Source: Noviherbaspirillum pedocola
GTDB taxonomy: Bacteria; Pseudomonadota; Gammaproteobacteria; Burkholderiales; Burkholderiaceae_D
Length of the DNA: 64,000 bases
Reading direction: 5' to 3'
Assembly: GCF_016632335.1 (NCBI RefSeq)
Contig: NZ_JAEPBG010000015.1
Span: 1-64,000, forward strand
Below the pieces are notes generated by a model. It was not told where the DNA came from, did not search any database, and saw nothing but the letters and a program-made list of their open reading frames with translations. Positions 1-7,579 of the stretch are shown piece by piece. Both the position numbers and the translations under genes were made by a program. Each line of letters starts with the position of its first letter. The first letter of the stretch is position 1.

Positions 1-119
1 GGATGAACCGATTCCGCCGCGTTCTGATTCGTTGGGAAAAGCTGGCGAAAACCTATCTTGCGTTTCTTCATTTGGCGTGCGCTGTTATTACCTGGCGTGC
101 AATTGGCCTACTGGAATAG
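1..119 (+). pseudogene. 3' end of an IS5-family-like transposase (cut by window edge)
   Basis: An open frame from base 3 ends at TAG 117-119. It encodes a basic, Trp- and Arg-rich tail of about 38 residues ending in WRAIGLLE. The pattern RWEK, then YLAFLHLACAVI, resembles the C-terminus of IS5-family DDE transposases. The bases just after the stop (GGCTCTTA) could include the IS end, but the partner repeat is outside the window. I cannot tell whether the upstream part is intact. The family call rests on remembered C-terminal similarity only. Confidence 0.55.
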
Positions 120-193
120 GCTCTTAGACCAATGTCGATCGATAAAGTGAGGTGATTGAAAGATGGACGAATAACGATTGCGTATCTCGGTTC

Positions 194-718
194 TTAGGTG
201 CTGCGTACTGAAACAAGAGAAGCGATTGTTTCAATAGATGTCCCCGATGCTCCGGCGAGGTCGAACAGGTCTTGTGCGCCACTCGAAAATCGGCTCTCTA
301 CCGGAAAGCATTTGCAACCGTTAGCTAAAAGATAGATGGTACGCGTAACCCCGTTGTTAAAGCCGACCCAACTGCCGTTTGCCCTTGAGACACACTCGAC
401 GTCGATCAATGGAACTGGATTCGTATGGTTATTGAGAAAGCCATCCGCTGCCTCAGCAAACTTGTAATCTCTGCGCCACACATCAGGGTCGCCCATAGCA
501 AAACTGCGGAAAAGTTCGTTCGGATGCTTTCGCCATAGCGCGAGGAATTTCTCTGCATCGACCATTACCACGACATCGTTTTCTTCGTCATGGCGATCGC
601 TGCTTGTACGCATATAGACTGTACCGGCCGCTGTTTTGATATGGAATTTGGCATACCTGGTATGGAACGGAATGCTAACGAGTTCTCGAATTGGGATGTC
701 AATTGTTTGCATAGACAT
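194..718 (-). CDS. hypothetical protein (174 aa)
   Basis: I do not recognise this protein. The ATG at 716-718 is preferred over a longer frame because the longer version overlaps the upstream gene. The upstream gene's TGA (722-720) lies one base before this ATG, so the two are probably translationally coupled. The protein is soluble, mixed alpha/beta in character, with a Gly/Asn-rich section (WVGFNNGVTR) and no signal peptide or membrane segment. It is the last gene of the leftward run; nothing recognisable lies between 120 and 193. Confidence 0.6.
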   Translation of the reverse strand: MSMQTIDIPIRELVSIPFHTRYAKFHIKTAAGTVYMRTSSDRHDEENDVVVMVDAEKFLALWRKHPNELFRSFAMGDPDVWRRDYKFAEAADGFLNNHTNPVPLIDVECVSRANGSWVGFNNGVTRTIYLLANGCKCFPVESRFSSGAQDLFDLAGASGTSIETIASLVSVRST

Positions 719-719
719 T

Positions 720-1070
720 TCAGGCGTTGCCTGCCGGGAAAACATACAGCGCCTTGGCGACCGAAAAATCCCGGACCAGCGGATGTGCCGTGGAGATGGC
801 CCCTTCAAGGAAGGGGAACAGATCCACCTTGGCTTCCTTGGTGCTGTCGTCGACATAGATATTGGCCGCATACATATCGAACTGCCACATGAACAAATGC
901 CAGTAGTCGTCGTTCGGCGGCGCAAAGATATTCAGGTCATTCGAGCGCAAAGCGGCGTCCAGAGCGTACAGCATCGACTGGATCGGAATGCGCGGCGGCT
1001 CCTTGCCATCCATCGCGGCCGGATGGATGAAAGTCGGGGTATCAAAGTCGGGCAAGAAGTCGTGTTCCAT
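720..1070 (-). CDS. hypothetical protein (116 aa)
   Basis: Acidic, aromatic-rich small cytoplasmic protein beginning MEHDFLPDF and containing DDYWHLFMWQFDMYAANIY. No family recognised. It starts at ATG 1068-1070, about 60 bases downstream of the RecG-like gene on the same strand, and ends one base before the next gene's start. It is probably co-transcribed with its neighbours. The tight junction supports both genes being real. Confidence 0.6.
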   Translation of the reverse strand: MEHDFLPDFDTPTFIHPAAMDGKEPPRIPIQSMLYALDAALRSNDLNIFAPPNDDYWHLFMWQFDMYAANIYVDDSTKEAKVDLFPFLEGAISTAHPLVRDFSVAKALYVFPAGNA

Positions 1071-1129
1071 GATGTTTTCGTAGTTGTCTAGTTGTTATCG
1101 GCAGTTGATTGTCGTTTCTTTATGCTTTG

Positions 1130-3061
1130 TTATGCGGCCAGTTCTGGCGCCGGCTGCGCTTCTTTGATCAGCGCCTTGTTTCCCGCCTCGATGTCGTGGC
1201 GACTGAGATCGATTCCCCAGAACAGGATGCGCGTCGCACCGGTCTGCTCACCACTGTCGCCGTCGACGTTGCCGAAGCCGCGCAGGTCGGCGTCGCGCTC
1301 GGCCAGCGTGAAGCCGTCCTGGCACTCCACCATCAGCTGCAGGCGCTCACGGGCGGTGTCTTCAATATCTTCCGGCGTGTACATGAAGAAGTAGCCTTTG
1401 CCGCCCTTGCGCGCCAGACGGCCGCGCAGCTGGTGCATCTGTGAAGTGTCGAAGCGCTCGGGGTGGACAATGACCACGGCGCGCAGCGACGGCAAGGTGA
1501 TTCCGACCTCGATGACGGTAGAGCTGATCAGCACATCCAGTTCGCCAGCCTTCATGCGGTCGATGACGGCGTTCTTCTCTTCACCGGACATTTTCCCGTG
1601 CAGCATGCCGACGCGGCCGGTCATCCTGGTACGGAAGCGCTCGAAGGCGGCTTCGACCGAAGCCCGTTCGCCGTCGCCCTTGTCCTCGGCCAGCGGGTAG
1701 ACGATCGCCACCTGCCCGCCACGCCCTATGACGGTGTTGAGGAAGTCGAAGAGACGGGCGCGCTCCTGCTTCGGCACCGTGCGGGAGACAATTTCCTTCT
1801 TGACCGGGCATTCGCGCAGGATCGACAACGCCATGCCGCCGAACTGCACAAGCGCCAAGGTCCGCGGGATCGCGGTGGCGGTCGCCTCGAGGAAGTTGGT
1901 GTGGTCCGACAGCAGCGCCTGCTTCTGGCCAACACTCATCTTCTGCTGCTCATCGATGACGACTAGGTCGAATACCAGTCCATGCTTCGCCGCCTGGGCG
2001 AGCACGGCCGTGGTGCCGACGATGATGCCGTCGCCTACGCGTGAGCCGGAAACCACTTCCGTCACCGGCACTTCCGGGAAGTAGCCGCGCATCTCGTTGG
2101 CGATCTGCGGCACGAGAAGCTGGTTCGGGGCGATGATGGCCACCTTCGCGCCGGCGGTGAATGCCGCGACAGCCGGAACCATGAACGTCAGCGATTTGCC
2201 GGTTCCCACGTCGCCTGACAGCAGGCGCCGCATCGGGAACGGCGAACGCAAATCCGAGATGATTTCAGTGATCGCCTGGTGCTGGTCACCGGTCAGAGGG
2301 AAAGGCACTCGATCGATCAGTTCCGCGACGGTCTGGCGGTTAATCGCAATCAGGGAGCCGGCCACCGGATAGCGTGCCTGATTGCGCTCGGCGCGATTCA
2401 GGATTGCCTTGATCGACAGCCGCTTGGCCAGCACGAGCGCCCGTTCCGCCAGCGCCATCGATGGCGGCTGGTGCAGATGGCGCAGCAGGTCCACTGGATC
2501 GCCCAAGCCAGTAAAGTCGCGGAAATCGGATTCGCGCATGCCAAGTTGCTCCAGCAGCAGGCAGGCGGCCAGATCGATCTGCGGCAGCGCCTTGGCGACC
2601 GCCTCGGAGACGGATGTCGCTTTTACCTGCCCTGGCTTGCCGGCGTAGATCGGACAGATGCGGCCGCGTTGATCCTCGGGGATGAGCTCCGGAGAATTGA
2701 TCTGGCGCCGACCTTTCCATGTCACGACTTCGGCGTAAATGTGGAGAGAATCCCCCGGCACCAGATGGGTCCAGTCCCGCACCGTGCCGAAAACAGTAAT
2801 GGTGATGCCTTCGCCGCGGCCATCGACGGCGCGCATGTTCAGGCGGTGCGCTTTGTTCCAGTCGTGTACTGCCAGTCCCTGCTTGTCGAGGAGTTCCTGC
2901 GCTGTGAGAGTGAGCACGAGGTAGTGCTTCTGCTGCTGATCCGGGATCGGAAGAAGATGGATCGGTTCCAGAAAATCCAGGAATTCCTTGGGCGCGCACA
3001 GGAGACACTCGGCAAGCGAGCTGAATCCTAATCGGGTGAGGCGGCCAAGACTTTCGGACAT
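1130..3061 (-). CDS. RecG-like ATP-dependent DNA helicase
   Basis: Superfamily-2 helicase of 643 residues, close to the usual length of chromosomal RecG (about 690). RecG remodels stalled forks and Holliday junctions. Residues 1-30 resemble the helical start of RecG. An OB-fold wedge region lies near residues 100-150. Walker A is GDVGTGKS (about 283-290), motif II is DEQQ (about 367) where RecG normally has DEQH, and motif VI is in HQLRGRLARKG. The tail keeps the RecG-like ERDADLRGFG section. The start ATG 3059-3061 was chosen because the longer frame runs through the preceding terminator and promoter. Being plasmid-borne and divergent, it is probably a paralogue rather than the host recG. 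Confidence 0.85.
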   Translation of the reverse strand: MSESLGRLTRLGFSSLAECLLCAPKEFLDFLEPIHLLPIPDQQQKHYLVLTLTAQELLDKQGLAVHDWNKAHRLNMRAVDGRGEGITITVFGTVRDWTHLVPGDSLHIYAEVVTWKGRRQINSPELIPEDQRGRICPIYAGKPGQVKATSVSEAVAKALPQIDLAACLLLEQLGMRESDFRDFTGLGDPVDLLRHLHQPPSMALAERALVLAKRLSIKAILNRAERNQARYPVAGSLIAINRQTVAELIDRVPFPLTGDQHQAITEIISDLRSPFPMRRLLSGDVGTGKSLTFMVPAVAAFTAGAKVAIIAPNQLLVPQIANEMRGYFPEVPVTEVVSGSRVGDGIIVGTTAVLAQAAKHGLVFDLVVIDEQQKMSVGQKQALLSDHTNFLEATATAIPRTLALVQFGGMALSILRECPVKKEIVSRTVPKQERARLFDFLNTVIGRGGQVAIVYPLAEDKGDGERASVEAAFERFRTRMTGRVGMLHGKMSGEEKNAVIDRMKAGELDVLISSTVIEVGITLPSLRAVVIVHPERFDTSQMHQLRGRLARKGGKGYFFMYTPEDIEDTARERLQLMVECQDGFTLAERDADLRGFGNVDGDSGEQTGATRILFWGIDLSRHDIEAGNKALIKEAQPAPELAA

Positions 3062-3088
3062 GATGCGAGAGGTGAAAACGGATGAGGG

Positions 3089-3130
3089 ATTATAGTAGAT
3101 AACAAGAGAAGATAATACTCTAAGATAATA
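3089..3130 (-). promoter_or_regulatory. probable recG-like promoter with three 13-bp-spaced direct repeats
   Basis: On the minus strand a perfect TATAAT (3094-3089) lies about 28 bases before the helicase ATG. Upstream of it, on the plus strand, AGATAACA (3097), AGATAATA (3110) and AGATAATA (3123) repeat with exactly 13-bp spacing. No good -35 hexamer is visible. The repeats sit where an activator or repressor would bind. Their function is inferred from position only. Confidence 0.45.
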
Positions 3131-3163
3131 AAAAACCCCGACAGGACGAATCCATGTCGGGGC
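3128..3163 (-). terminator. rho-independent terminator
   Basis: An 8-bp stem, CCCCGACA (3136-3143) with TGTCGGGG (3155-3162), is followed on the minus strand by a T-rich run (3135-3129). It lies just downstream of the 3172-3591 gene and separates it from the helicase promoter. Confidence 0.85.
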
Positions 3164-3171
3164 GGCGCAGA

Positions 3172-3591
3172 TCAGGCATGCGCCAGATGCTGCAGGGTTT
3201 CGGGTAGAAATTCCGCAATGCTGCGCGGCTTCTTCCTGCGGGGATGAAGCAACTGATCCCACTTCATCGCCTTGGCTGCCTTCCACAGGGCGATATCCTC
3301 TTCGAAGGTGTGGACCGTCGAAACAGGTTCCCAATAGACGCGGCGGTGCGTGCCGAAATCCCAGTACACCGGGATCACGTTATCGAGCTGCCCTGCGGCC
3401 TTGGCCTTCAACGCGACGCCCATGACGTCGCCGGCGTGTGGGTTATCGCTGGGGAATTGCGGCGTGTTGGCCCATGCGCGCGGATCGGTGAAGTCGAGGA
3501 CTTGACCACCGATCGGCTTGCCCCAGTGGTCCGGGTGACTCATATGGTTAGGCCAGCGCTTGGCGCCGACCCAGGTTCCGACTCTGAACAT
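3172..3591 (-). CDS. hypothetical protein (139 aa)
   Basis: Soluble protein rich in Trp, His and Pro (FRVGTWVGAKRWPNHMSHPD; later KKPRSIAEFL). No family recognised. The start at ATG 3589-3591 is set by an AGGAG six bases upstream; an ATG two codons earlier sits too close to that site. It has its own downstream terminator and follows another terminator, so it is probably a single-gene unit. Confidence 0.65.
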   Translation of the reverse strand: MFRVGTWVGAKRWPNHMSHPDHWGKPIGGQVLDFTDPRAWANTPQFPSDNPHAGDVMGVALKAKAAGQLDNVIPVYWDFGTHRRVYWEPVSTVHTFEEDIALWKAAKAMKWDQLLHPRRKKPRSIAEFLPETLQHLAHA

Positions 3592-3702
3592 TTGCATCTC
3601 CTGAAAGTGAATGGATGCAGGCTTGTGCGTAAGCCTGGCACCCTGGAGATGGCAAACACCGAGAGATAAGGAGAATTGGATTGTGCAATCCAATGGCGGG
3701 AC

Positions 3703-3739
3703 GAAAAAAAACAGCCCCGTGGGTATACCCGTGGGGCTG
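3703..3739 (-). terminator. rho-independent terminator
   Basis: CAGCCCC (3712-3718) pairs with GGGGCTG (3733-3739), enclosing the inner palindrome GGGTATACCC. On the minus strand it is followed by a run of eight T (3711-3704). It terminates the glycine-zipper gene at 3743-4357. Confidence 0.85.
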
Positions 3740-3742
3740 CTC

Positions 3743-4357
3743 TCAGTTTGCAGAGACTTGCTTGTTTTCCTCTGCTTGGGGGGCTGCTTCCAGCTTCTCC
3801 GGAGCTGCCGCAGCCGGAGTTGCCTTGGACTCGCTGTCTGCGGCCTTCTGGACTTGGTGTGGCGCGCGGCGAGCAATCATGGCCGGTGCCTCTTCGTTGG
3901 TCACGCGCGAACCGGTTATATAAGTGGATTTGGGAGACTCAACTACCGACACGCGATGACCTACTGTGTCATATAAGTGAGACTTCACTTCGTTTTTCGT
4001 CCGAGCCACGACCATTTTTTCTCCGTTATCCAGTTCGATGGTGACGACATAGCCGTCGATGACCTTCGGCCCTTTATGAACCACGGCATCGACCACCATG
4101 GAAGCGACACCGCCGACAATTGCACCGGTCAGGCTTCCGCCGGTTACAGCTGCTCCGACTTGCGCGCCTGCCTGATCATGCATCGTGCTGTAGTCCACTT
4201 CATTCATGTCCACAGGCTCCGCAGAAACCACGGTGCCATACGACAGCTTGGAATCCGCGGCGACCTGCGACGGGAAAAAGTCACAGAGCAGACAGGCTGA
4301 GGCATGGGTAGAAACGACCAGCGCGGCGGTTGCGACAAGAAGCTTAAGAGATTTCAT
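3743..4357 (-). CDS. exported glycine-zipper (SlyB-like) protein
   Basis: 204 residues from ATG 4355-4357. An N-terminal signal peptide (MKSLKLLVATAALVVSTHASA) is followed by CLLCDFF. There is no classical lipobox at the cleavage site. Residues about 75-100 form a Gly/Ala/Val-rich membrane-active stretch (AGAQVGAAVTGGSLTGAIVG) like the glycine zippers of SlyB/Pcp outer-membrane proteins. The C-terminus is a disordered Ala/Glu/Lys tail. Probably an envelope protein. The family is inferred from the zipper and the signal peptide. Confidence 0.6.
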   Translation of the reverse strand: MKSLKLLVATAALVVSTHASACLLCDFFPSQVAADSKLSYGTVVSAEPVDMNEVDYSTMHDQAGAQVGAAVTGGSLTGAIVGGVASMVVDAVVHKGPKVIDGYVVTIELDNGEKMVVARTKNEVKSHLYDTVGHRVSVVESPKSTYITGSRVTNEEAPAMIARRAPHQVQKAADSESKATPAAAAPEKLEAAPQAEENKQVSAN

Positions 4358-4503
4358 TTCATTTTCCTTGAAGGTGTAGAAGACCATTCTCCTAACACCC
4401 GGTAATGCTCCACAGAAAGATATAATACCTAACGTATTTCTGATAAGAAACAAAATCTTGCATTCAACGTCGCTGCGCAGTGCCGTATATGCGGTTTTGA
4501 TAC

Positions 4504-4536
4504 GAAAAAAGTCCCTACGCCGAAGCGTTAGGGACT
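4504..4536 (-). terminator. rho-independent terminator with a UUCG-type loop
   Basis: AGTCCCTACGC (4510-4520) pairs with GCGTTAGGGACT (4525-4536) around the loop CGAA (TTCG on the minus strand), with one bulge. A T run follows on the minus strand (4510-4505). It ends the gene at 4546-4908. Confidence 0.85.
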
Positions 4537-4545
4537 GGGTTGGTA

Positions 4546-4908
4546 TTAAATGAACAAGTCGACGAACAGATCCGCTGTCGTTGGTTTCGTCGGCGGACTT
4601 GGTTCGACCGCCATGCGTTTCACTTCTGGCGCTGGTATCGCCATCGGCATGGTCGACACCATTTCGCGCGTGCTTGGGAGCACCGCTTCGGCAAGAAGCA
4701 AATCCGGTTCTTCAGCGGCGACTGCATCCGAACCGCGCATCATGAACGCCCTGCACTCTCGTTCATGGTGCGGAGACAGGAATACCGCTTCCATGCATCC
4801 CCCCATCTCTTGCCGTTTCATGCACCAGACAAAGCGCTCCATGTTTTCCACGGTGCTCGGGGTGCTGTGTTCGCAGTTCCCGCACGACTTGATCGCTGTC
4901 GATTCCAT
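4546..4908 (-). CDS. hypothetical Cys-rich protein (120 aa)
   Basis: ATG 4906-4908 has AAGGAG six bases upstream, preferred to an ATG nine codons earlier. The first half holds spaced cysteines (SCGNCEH, WCMKR, GGCMEA, ERECRAF), compatible with a small zinc- or metal-binding domain. The second half is Pro/Glu-rich and probably disordered. No family recognised. It lies downstream of the membrane pair at 4963-5960 on the same strand. Confidence 0.6.
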   Translation of the reverse strand: MESTAIKSCGNCEHSTPSTVENMERFVWCMKRQEMGGCMEAVFLSPHHERECRAFMMRGSDAVAAEEPDLLLAEAVLPSTREMVSTMPMAIPAPEVKRMAVEPSPPTKPTTADLFVDLFI

Positions 4909-4962
4909 CAGTTTCTCCTTCGTTGAGGCGCTCACGTTGGCCTTGCGAAGGAGAGATGCATC

Positions 4963-5469
4963 TCAAGCGAATGGAAGATGAGGCCAGGCGAAAAAACCCG
5001 CGATGCCGAGATAGATCGGCCAGGATTTCAGTGAGATTTTCCAGTCGGTGCGCGATGGCCAGCAGCCGAGGAGCAAGGAAGCCAACGCGATCCATAGTGG
5101 GACGTCAAGCCACTGAAAGGCCCACCCGTCCTGGACGCGCCAGTAGGCGATCGCCGCTGCGAGCGGCAAACCGAGCAAAGGGGCAATGGCCAAGGGAAGC
5201 GCGTTGTACCAGGTGATATTGGCGAAGCTGACCGAGCCGAGTTCGATTTTGCCTTCGGCGCCCGGCTTCGGCAGGATCGACATCCCGACCGGCTTGGCCC
5301 TGAGGAGCCCGCCAACGCCGAGATGCAGGCATTCATGAACGAACGTCCCGATAAAAGCCAGGAGGGAAAAGAGGAACACGCTGCGCAATTTCGCGGCGAT
5401 GAGCGCCGTCAGTAGCAGCGGGACGAACAAATAATATAAAACTGGCAAGGCTTGCGTCGGGATCGGCAT
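4963..5469 (-). CDS. membrane protein with an HExxH motif, putative M50-like metalloprotease
   Basis: 168 residues with about four to five membrane segments. HECLH lies in a hydrophobic stretch around residues 45-50 (FVHECLHLGVGG), as in intramembrane or membrane-associated zinc proteases of the M50/DUF3267 type. No second zinc-ligand motif (NxxPxxxLDG) could be identified, so catalysis is uncertain. It starts two bases after the stop of 5472-5960, and the two are probably co-translated. No substrate can be named. Confidence 0.5.
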   Translation of the reverse strand: MPIPTQALPVLYYLFVPLLLTALIAAKLRSVFLFSLLAFIGTFVHECLHLGVGGLLRAKPVGMSILPKPGAEGKIELGSVSFANITWYNALPLAIAPLLGLPLAAAIAYWRVQDGWAFQWLDVPLWIALASLLLGCWPSRTDWKISLKSWPIYLGIAGFFAWPHLPFA

Positions 5470-5471
5470 CG

Positions 5472-5960
5472 TTATCGTTTCTTACTGTGTCTAACTTGTT
5501 TGCGCCGCTTGTATGGATGGAAGACGGGCACACCCATCGGCGTACGCGCATCCATGAGCACATGAGTCAGGCCGCTGAGCGTAAAACCGGCCGCAATACA
5601 CCATACAAACGTGCCATCTGACACCGCGTGCCACATGGTCCAAATGGTAGCTGCAATCCAGGCCATCATCCAATGCGTGATGGTCCGGTGCGGTATCAGC
5701 GAGTAGCGCGTTCCCCACCACGCCCAGCCAGAGATTTCCATCCAGTCCGGCGAACTGGAGCCCCATACGCAGCCGCAGGCCAGCAGCAGCAGCTGCCACG
5801 GCGAAAAAACATCCCTTGCCACATACACCGATGCCGCGGCAACCAGCACGCCGACGGCGAAGTGCGCTCCTTTTGAACTCAATTTGTACCCCTTATCTAC
5901 GTTTCTGCATACAAAGCCATAACAAGTGGATATACTAGGCGGGTATACAAAAATCATCAA
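5472..5960 (-). CDS. YdjM-like inner-membrane putative metal-dependent hydrolase
   Basis: A multi-pass membrane protein with the YdjM/DUF457-type signature: SSPDWME near the second segment, HRTITHW about 25 residues on, and a C-terminal HVLMDARTPMGV followed by a basic tail. In this family the His and Asp residues are thought to bind metal. The listed 162-aa frame has a doubtful N-terminus; a TTG about 26 codons in (LSSKGAH) may be the real start. Divergent from the exported-protein gene at 5970. Confidence 0.6.
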   Translation of the reverse strand: MMIFVYPPSISTCYGFVCRNVDKGYKLSSKGAHFAVGVLVAAASVYVARDVFSPWQLLLLACGCVWGSSSPDWMEISGWAWWGTRYSLIPHRTITHWMMAWIAATIWTMWHAVSDGTFVWCIAAGFTLSGLTHVLMDARTPMGVPVFHPYKRRKQVRHSKKR

Positions 5961-5969
5961 GGGAAAAGC

Positions 5970-6389
5970 ATGGCTTCAAGAAGAACAAACCGGCTGGCGC
6001 CGCTGGCGATCGCCCTGACCACCGTGGCGGCGCTCGCATCGCCGGCGCATGCCGCCGACAGCAAGACCATCGTCCGGACCGCACTGCAGGAAGGGGTATT
6101 TGTCGGTCAGATGTCGGATGGGATCGCGGGCAAGATCCAAACCATCACACGCTCGTCGAGCCCGGTGCAGGCCAAGGTCGTCCTTGTGAAGCGATTCAAG
6201 GATGTCGGATGCGGCCGGCTCAAGTTCACGCTCGGCCAGGAAGCGGTACCGACGATTGGCGGCGGCAACCAGCCGTTTGAAACCACATTCGAGATGAACG
6301 TCTGCGCGGACGGCTCCTATCCTTCTGACGGGGTCAATATCGCGCAATTCCCAGTCCCGCCCCAGCCATCGAGTAAGGACTTCAAATGA
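5970..6389 (+). CDS. exported hypothetical protein (139 aa)
   Basis: A signal peptide (about residues 1-28, ending SPAHA) precedes a small periplasmic domain with two cysteines (VGCGRLKF, MNVCADG) that could form a disulfide. It is the first gene of a rightward unit; its TGA overlaps the next start by four bases (ATGA). A possible -10 (TATACT, 5931-5936) lies upstream. Its position before the TraN-like genes suggests a role in mating-pair formation, but no family was recognised. Confidence 0.55.
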   Translation: MASRRTNRLAPLAIALTTVAALASPAHAADSKTIVRTALQEGVFVGQMSDGIAGKIQTITRSSSPVQAKVVLVKRFKDVGCGRLKFTLGQEAVPTIGGGNQPFETTFEMNVCADGSYPSDGVNIAQFPVPPQPSSKDFK

Positions 6390-7579
6390 GGAAACTCCAT
6401 ATTGCGGTGGCGGTGCTTTCAGCCTGCATGGCCGCAGGCTCCCATGCCGGCAAGCCCGTATTCGATCCGGCCAAGCTCACGTCCAGCCATGATCAGGGCA
6501 TTAACTTTGGCAAGAGCACGGTCAACAGTTCCGCGGCAAACGCCAGTCCTGCGAAGGCGCAGGATACCCCTTACTACAACCCGAACCCGAAACAGGGGGC
6601 GGGATTTTCGTCCACCGACATCTTCGGGATCGGCGTGTCGCGCATCAACGGCTGCAAGACCGAAGCCAAGGGGACGGACCAGATGGCCAATCAGGAATGC
6701 GAGGCAGTCAATTTCCTGGCGAAGAACCCGGACAATCGCAAGCGCTTCCAGCTGCCGTCGAACGATCCGGCGATCCTGGCCGGGCGCGACGCGATCAACA
6801 AGGCGAAGCTGGATACCCTGTCCGACAACGGGTGCGTGATGAAAACCACGACCACACCGGACGAGCACCGCATCGAATCCTGCAACGAATATAACCCCGT
6901 CGCTAACAATGACTGCATCATGGGACGGCAAGTGGTAGTGGACGATTATTCCAACTACCAGTGCGATCAGACGCTGAATGCCTACGAATACCCGAAGTGC
7001 AACAAGTCGCCCTACTTCAACACGGTGATGACGCCGAGTTGCACGGTCGGCTCGGAAATCAGCGTGAGCCAGCATAGCGCCACCCTGAACTCGGACCCTT
7101 GTATCGGCGGCGACAGCTTAACGGTGAAATATGTATGTTCGCCGACTGATGCGCCTACGTTGCACGTTCAGATCGCCGAAGCCGAGAGGTACGACGGCGG
7201 CAACTATGACGGTTACCAGCCGGCCAATTATTACCAGGACGTCTCTTTCTCGAACTGCCACGCGACGTTGCGGGGCAATACGACTTGCAACAACGGGAAC
7301 TGCACCGGCAATTATTACGCGGACATTTTCTATGGCCCACCGCCAACCTACTACACTTGCGCCGATGGCAGCGGAGCGTATTACGATTCCGATAGCAACA
7401 TTTATTACTGTCAGAGCCCCGACGGCAGTAGGTATAGCCCGAACATCAGCTATGGTGACCAGCGCGGAACCTATAGCGGCACGCTGACGGTTCAGGCCAG
7501 CTACCAGACGTACTCGAAGTCAGTACAGTACGCTGGCACCACCAACACCTGCCAGACGCTGGAAGCGAGGGCGCAGTGA
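6386..7579 (+). CDS. TraN-type Cys-rich exported protein, N-terminal-like part
   Basis: 397 residues with a signal peptide (about 1-21). The mature part is rich in Cys, Asn, Tyr and Gly (about 20 Cys), as expected for a disulfide-bonded outer-membrane protein. A middle section (GIGVSRINGCKTEAKG, then NQECEAVNFL) resembles what I recall of the N-terminal part of large TraN proteins. The C-terminal half has Tyr-rich, repeat-like YYxD patches. It overlaps the next gene by GTGA, so both are made from one message. Probably works with the following TraN-like protein in stabilising mating pairs. The TraN link is inference. Confidence 0.5.
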   Translation: MRKLHIAVAVLSACMAAGSHAGKPVFDPAKLTSSHDQGINFGKSTVNSSAANASPAKAQDTPYYNPNPKQGAGFSSTDIFGIGVSRINGCKTEAKGTDQMANQECEAVNFLAKNPDNRKRFQLPSNDPAILAGRDAINKAKLDTLSDNGCVMKTTTTPDEHRIESCNEYNPVANNDCIMGRQVVVDDYSNYQCDQTLNAYEYPKCNKSPYFNTVMTPSCTVGSEISVSQHSATLNSDPCIGGDSLTVKYVCSPTDAPTLHVQIAEAERYDGGNYDGYQPANYYQDVSFSNCHATLRGNTTCNNGNCTGNYYADIFYGPPPTYYTCADGSGAYYDSDSNIYYCQSPDGSRYSPNISYGDQRGTYSGTLTVQASYQTYSKSVQYAGTTNTCQTLEARAQ

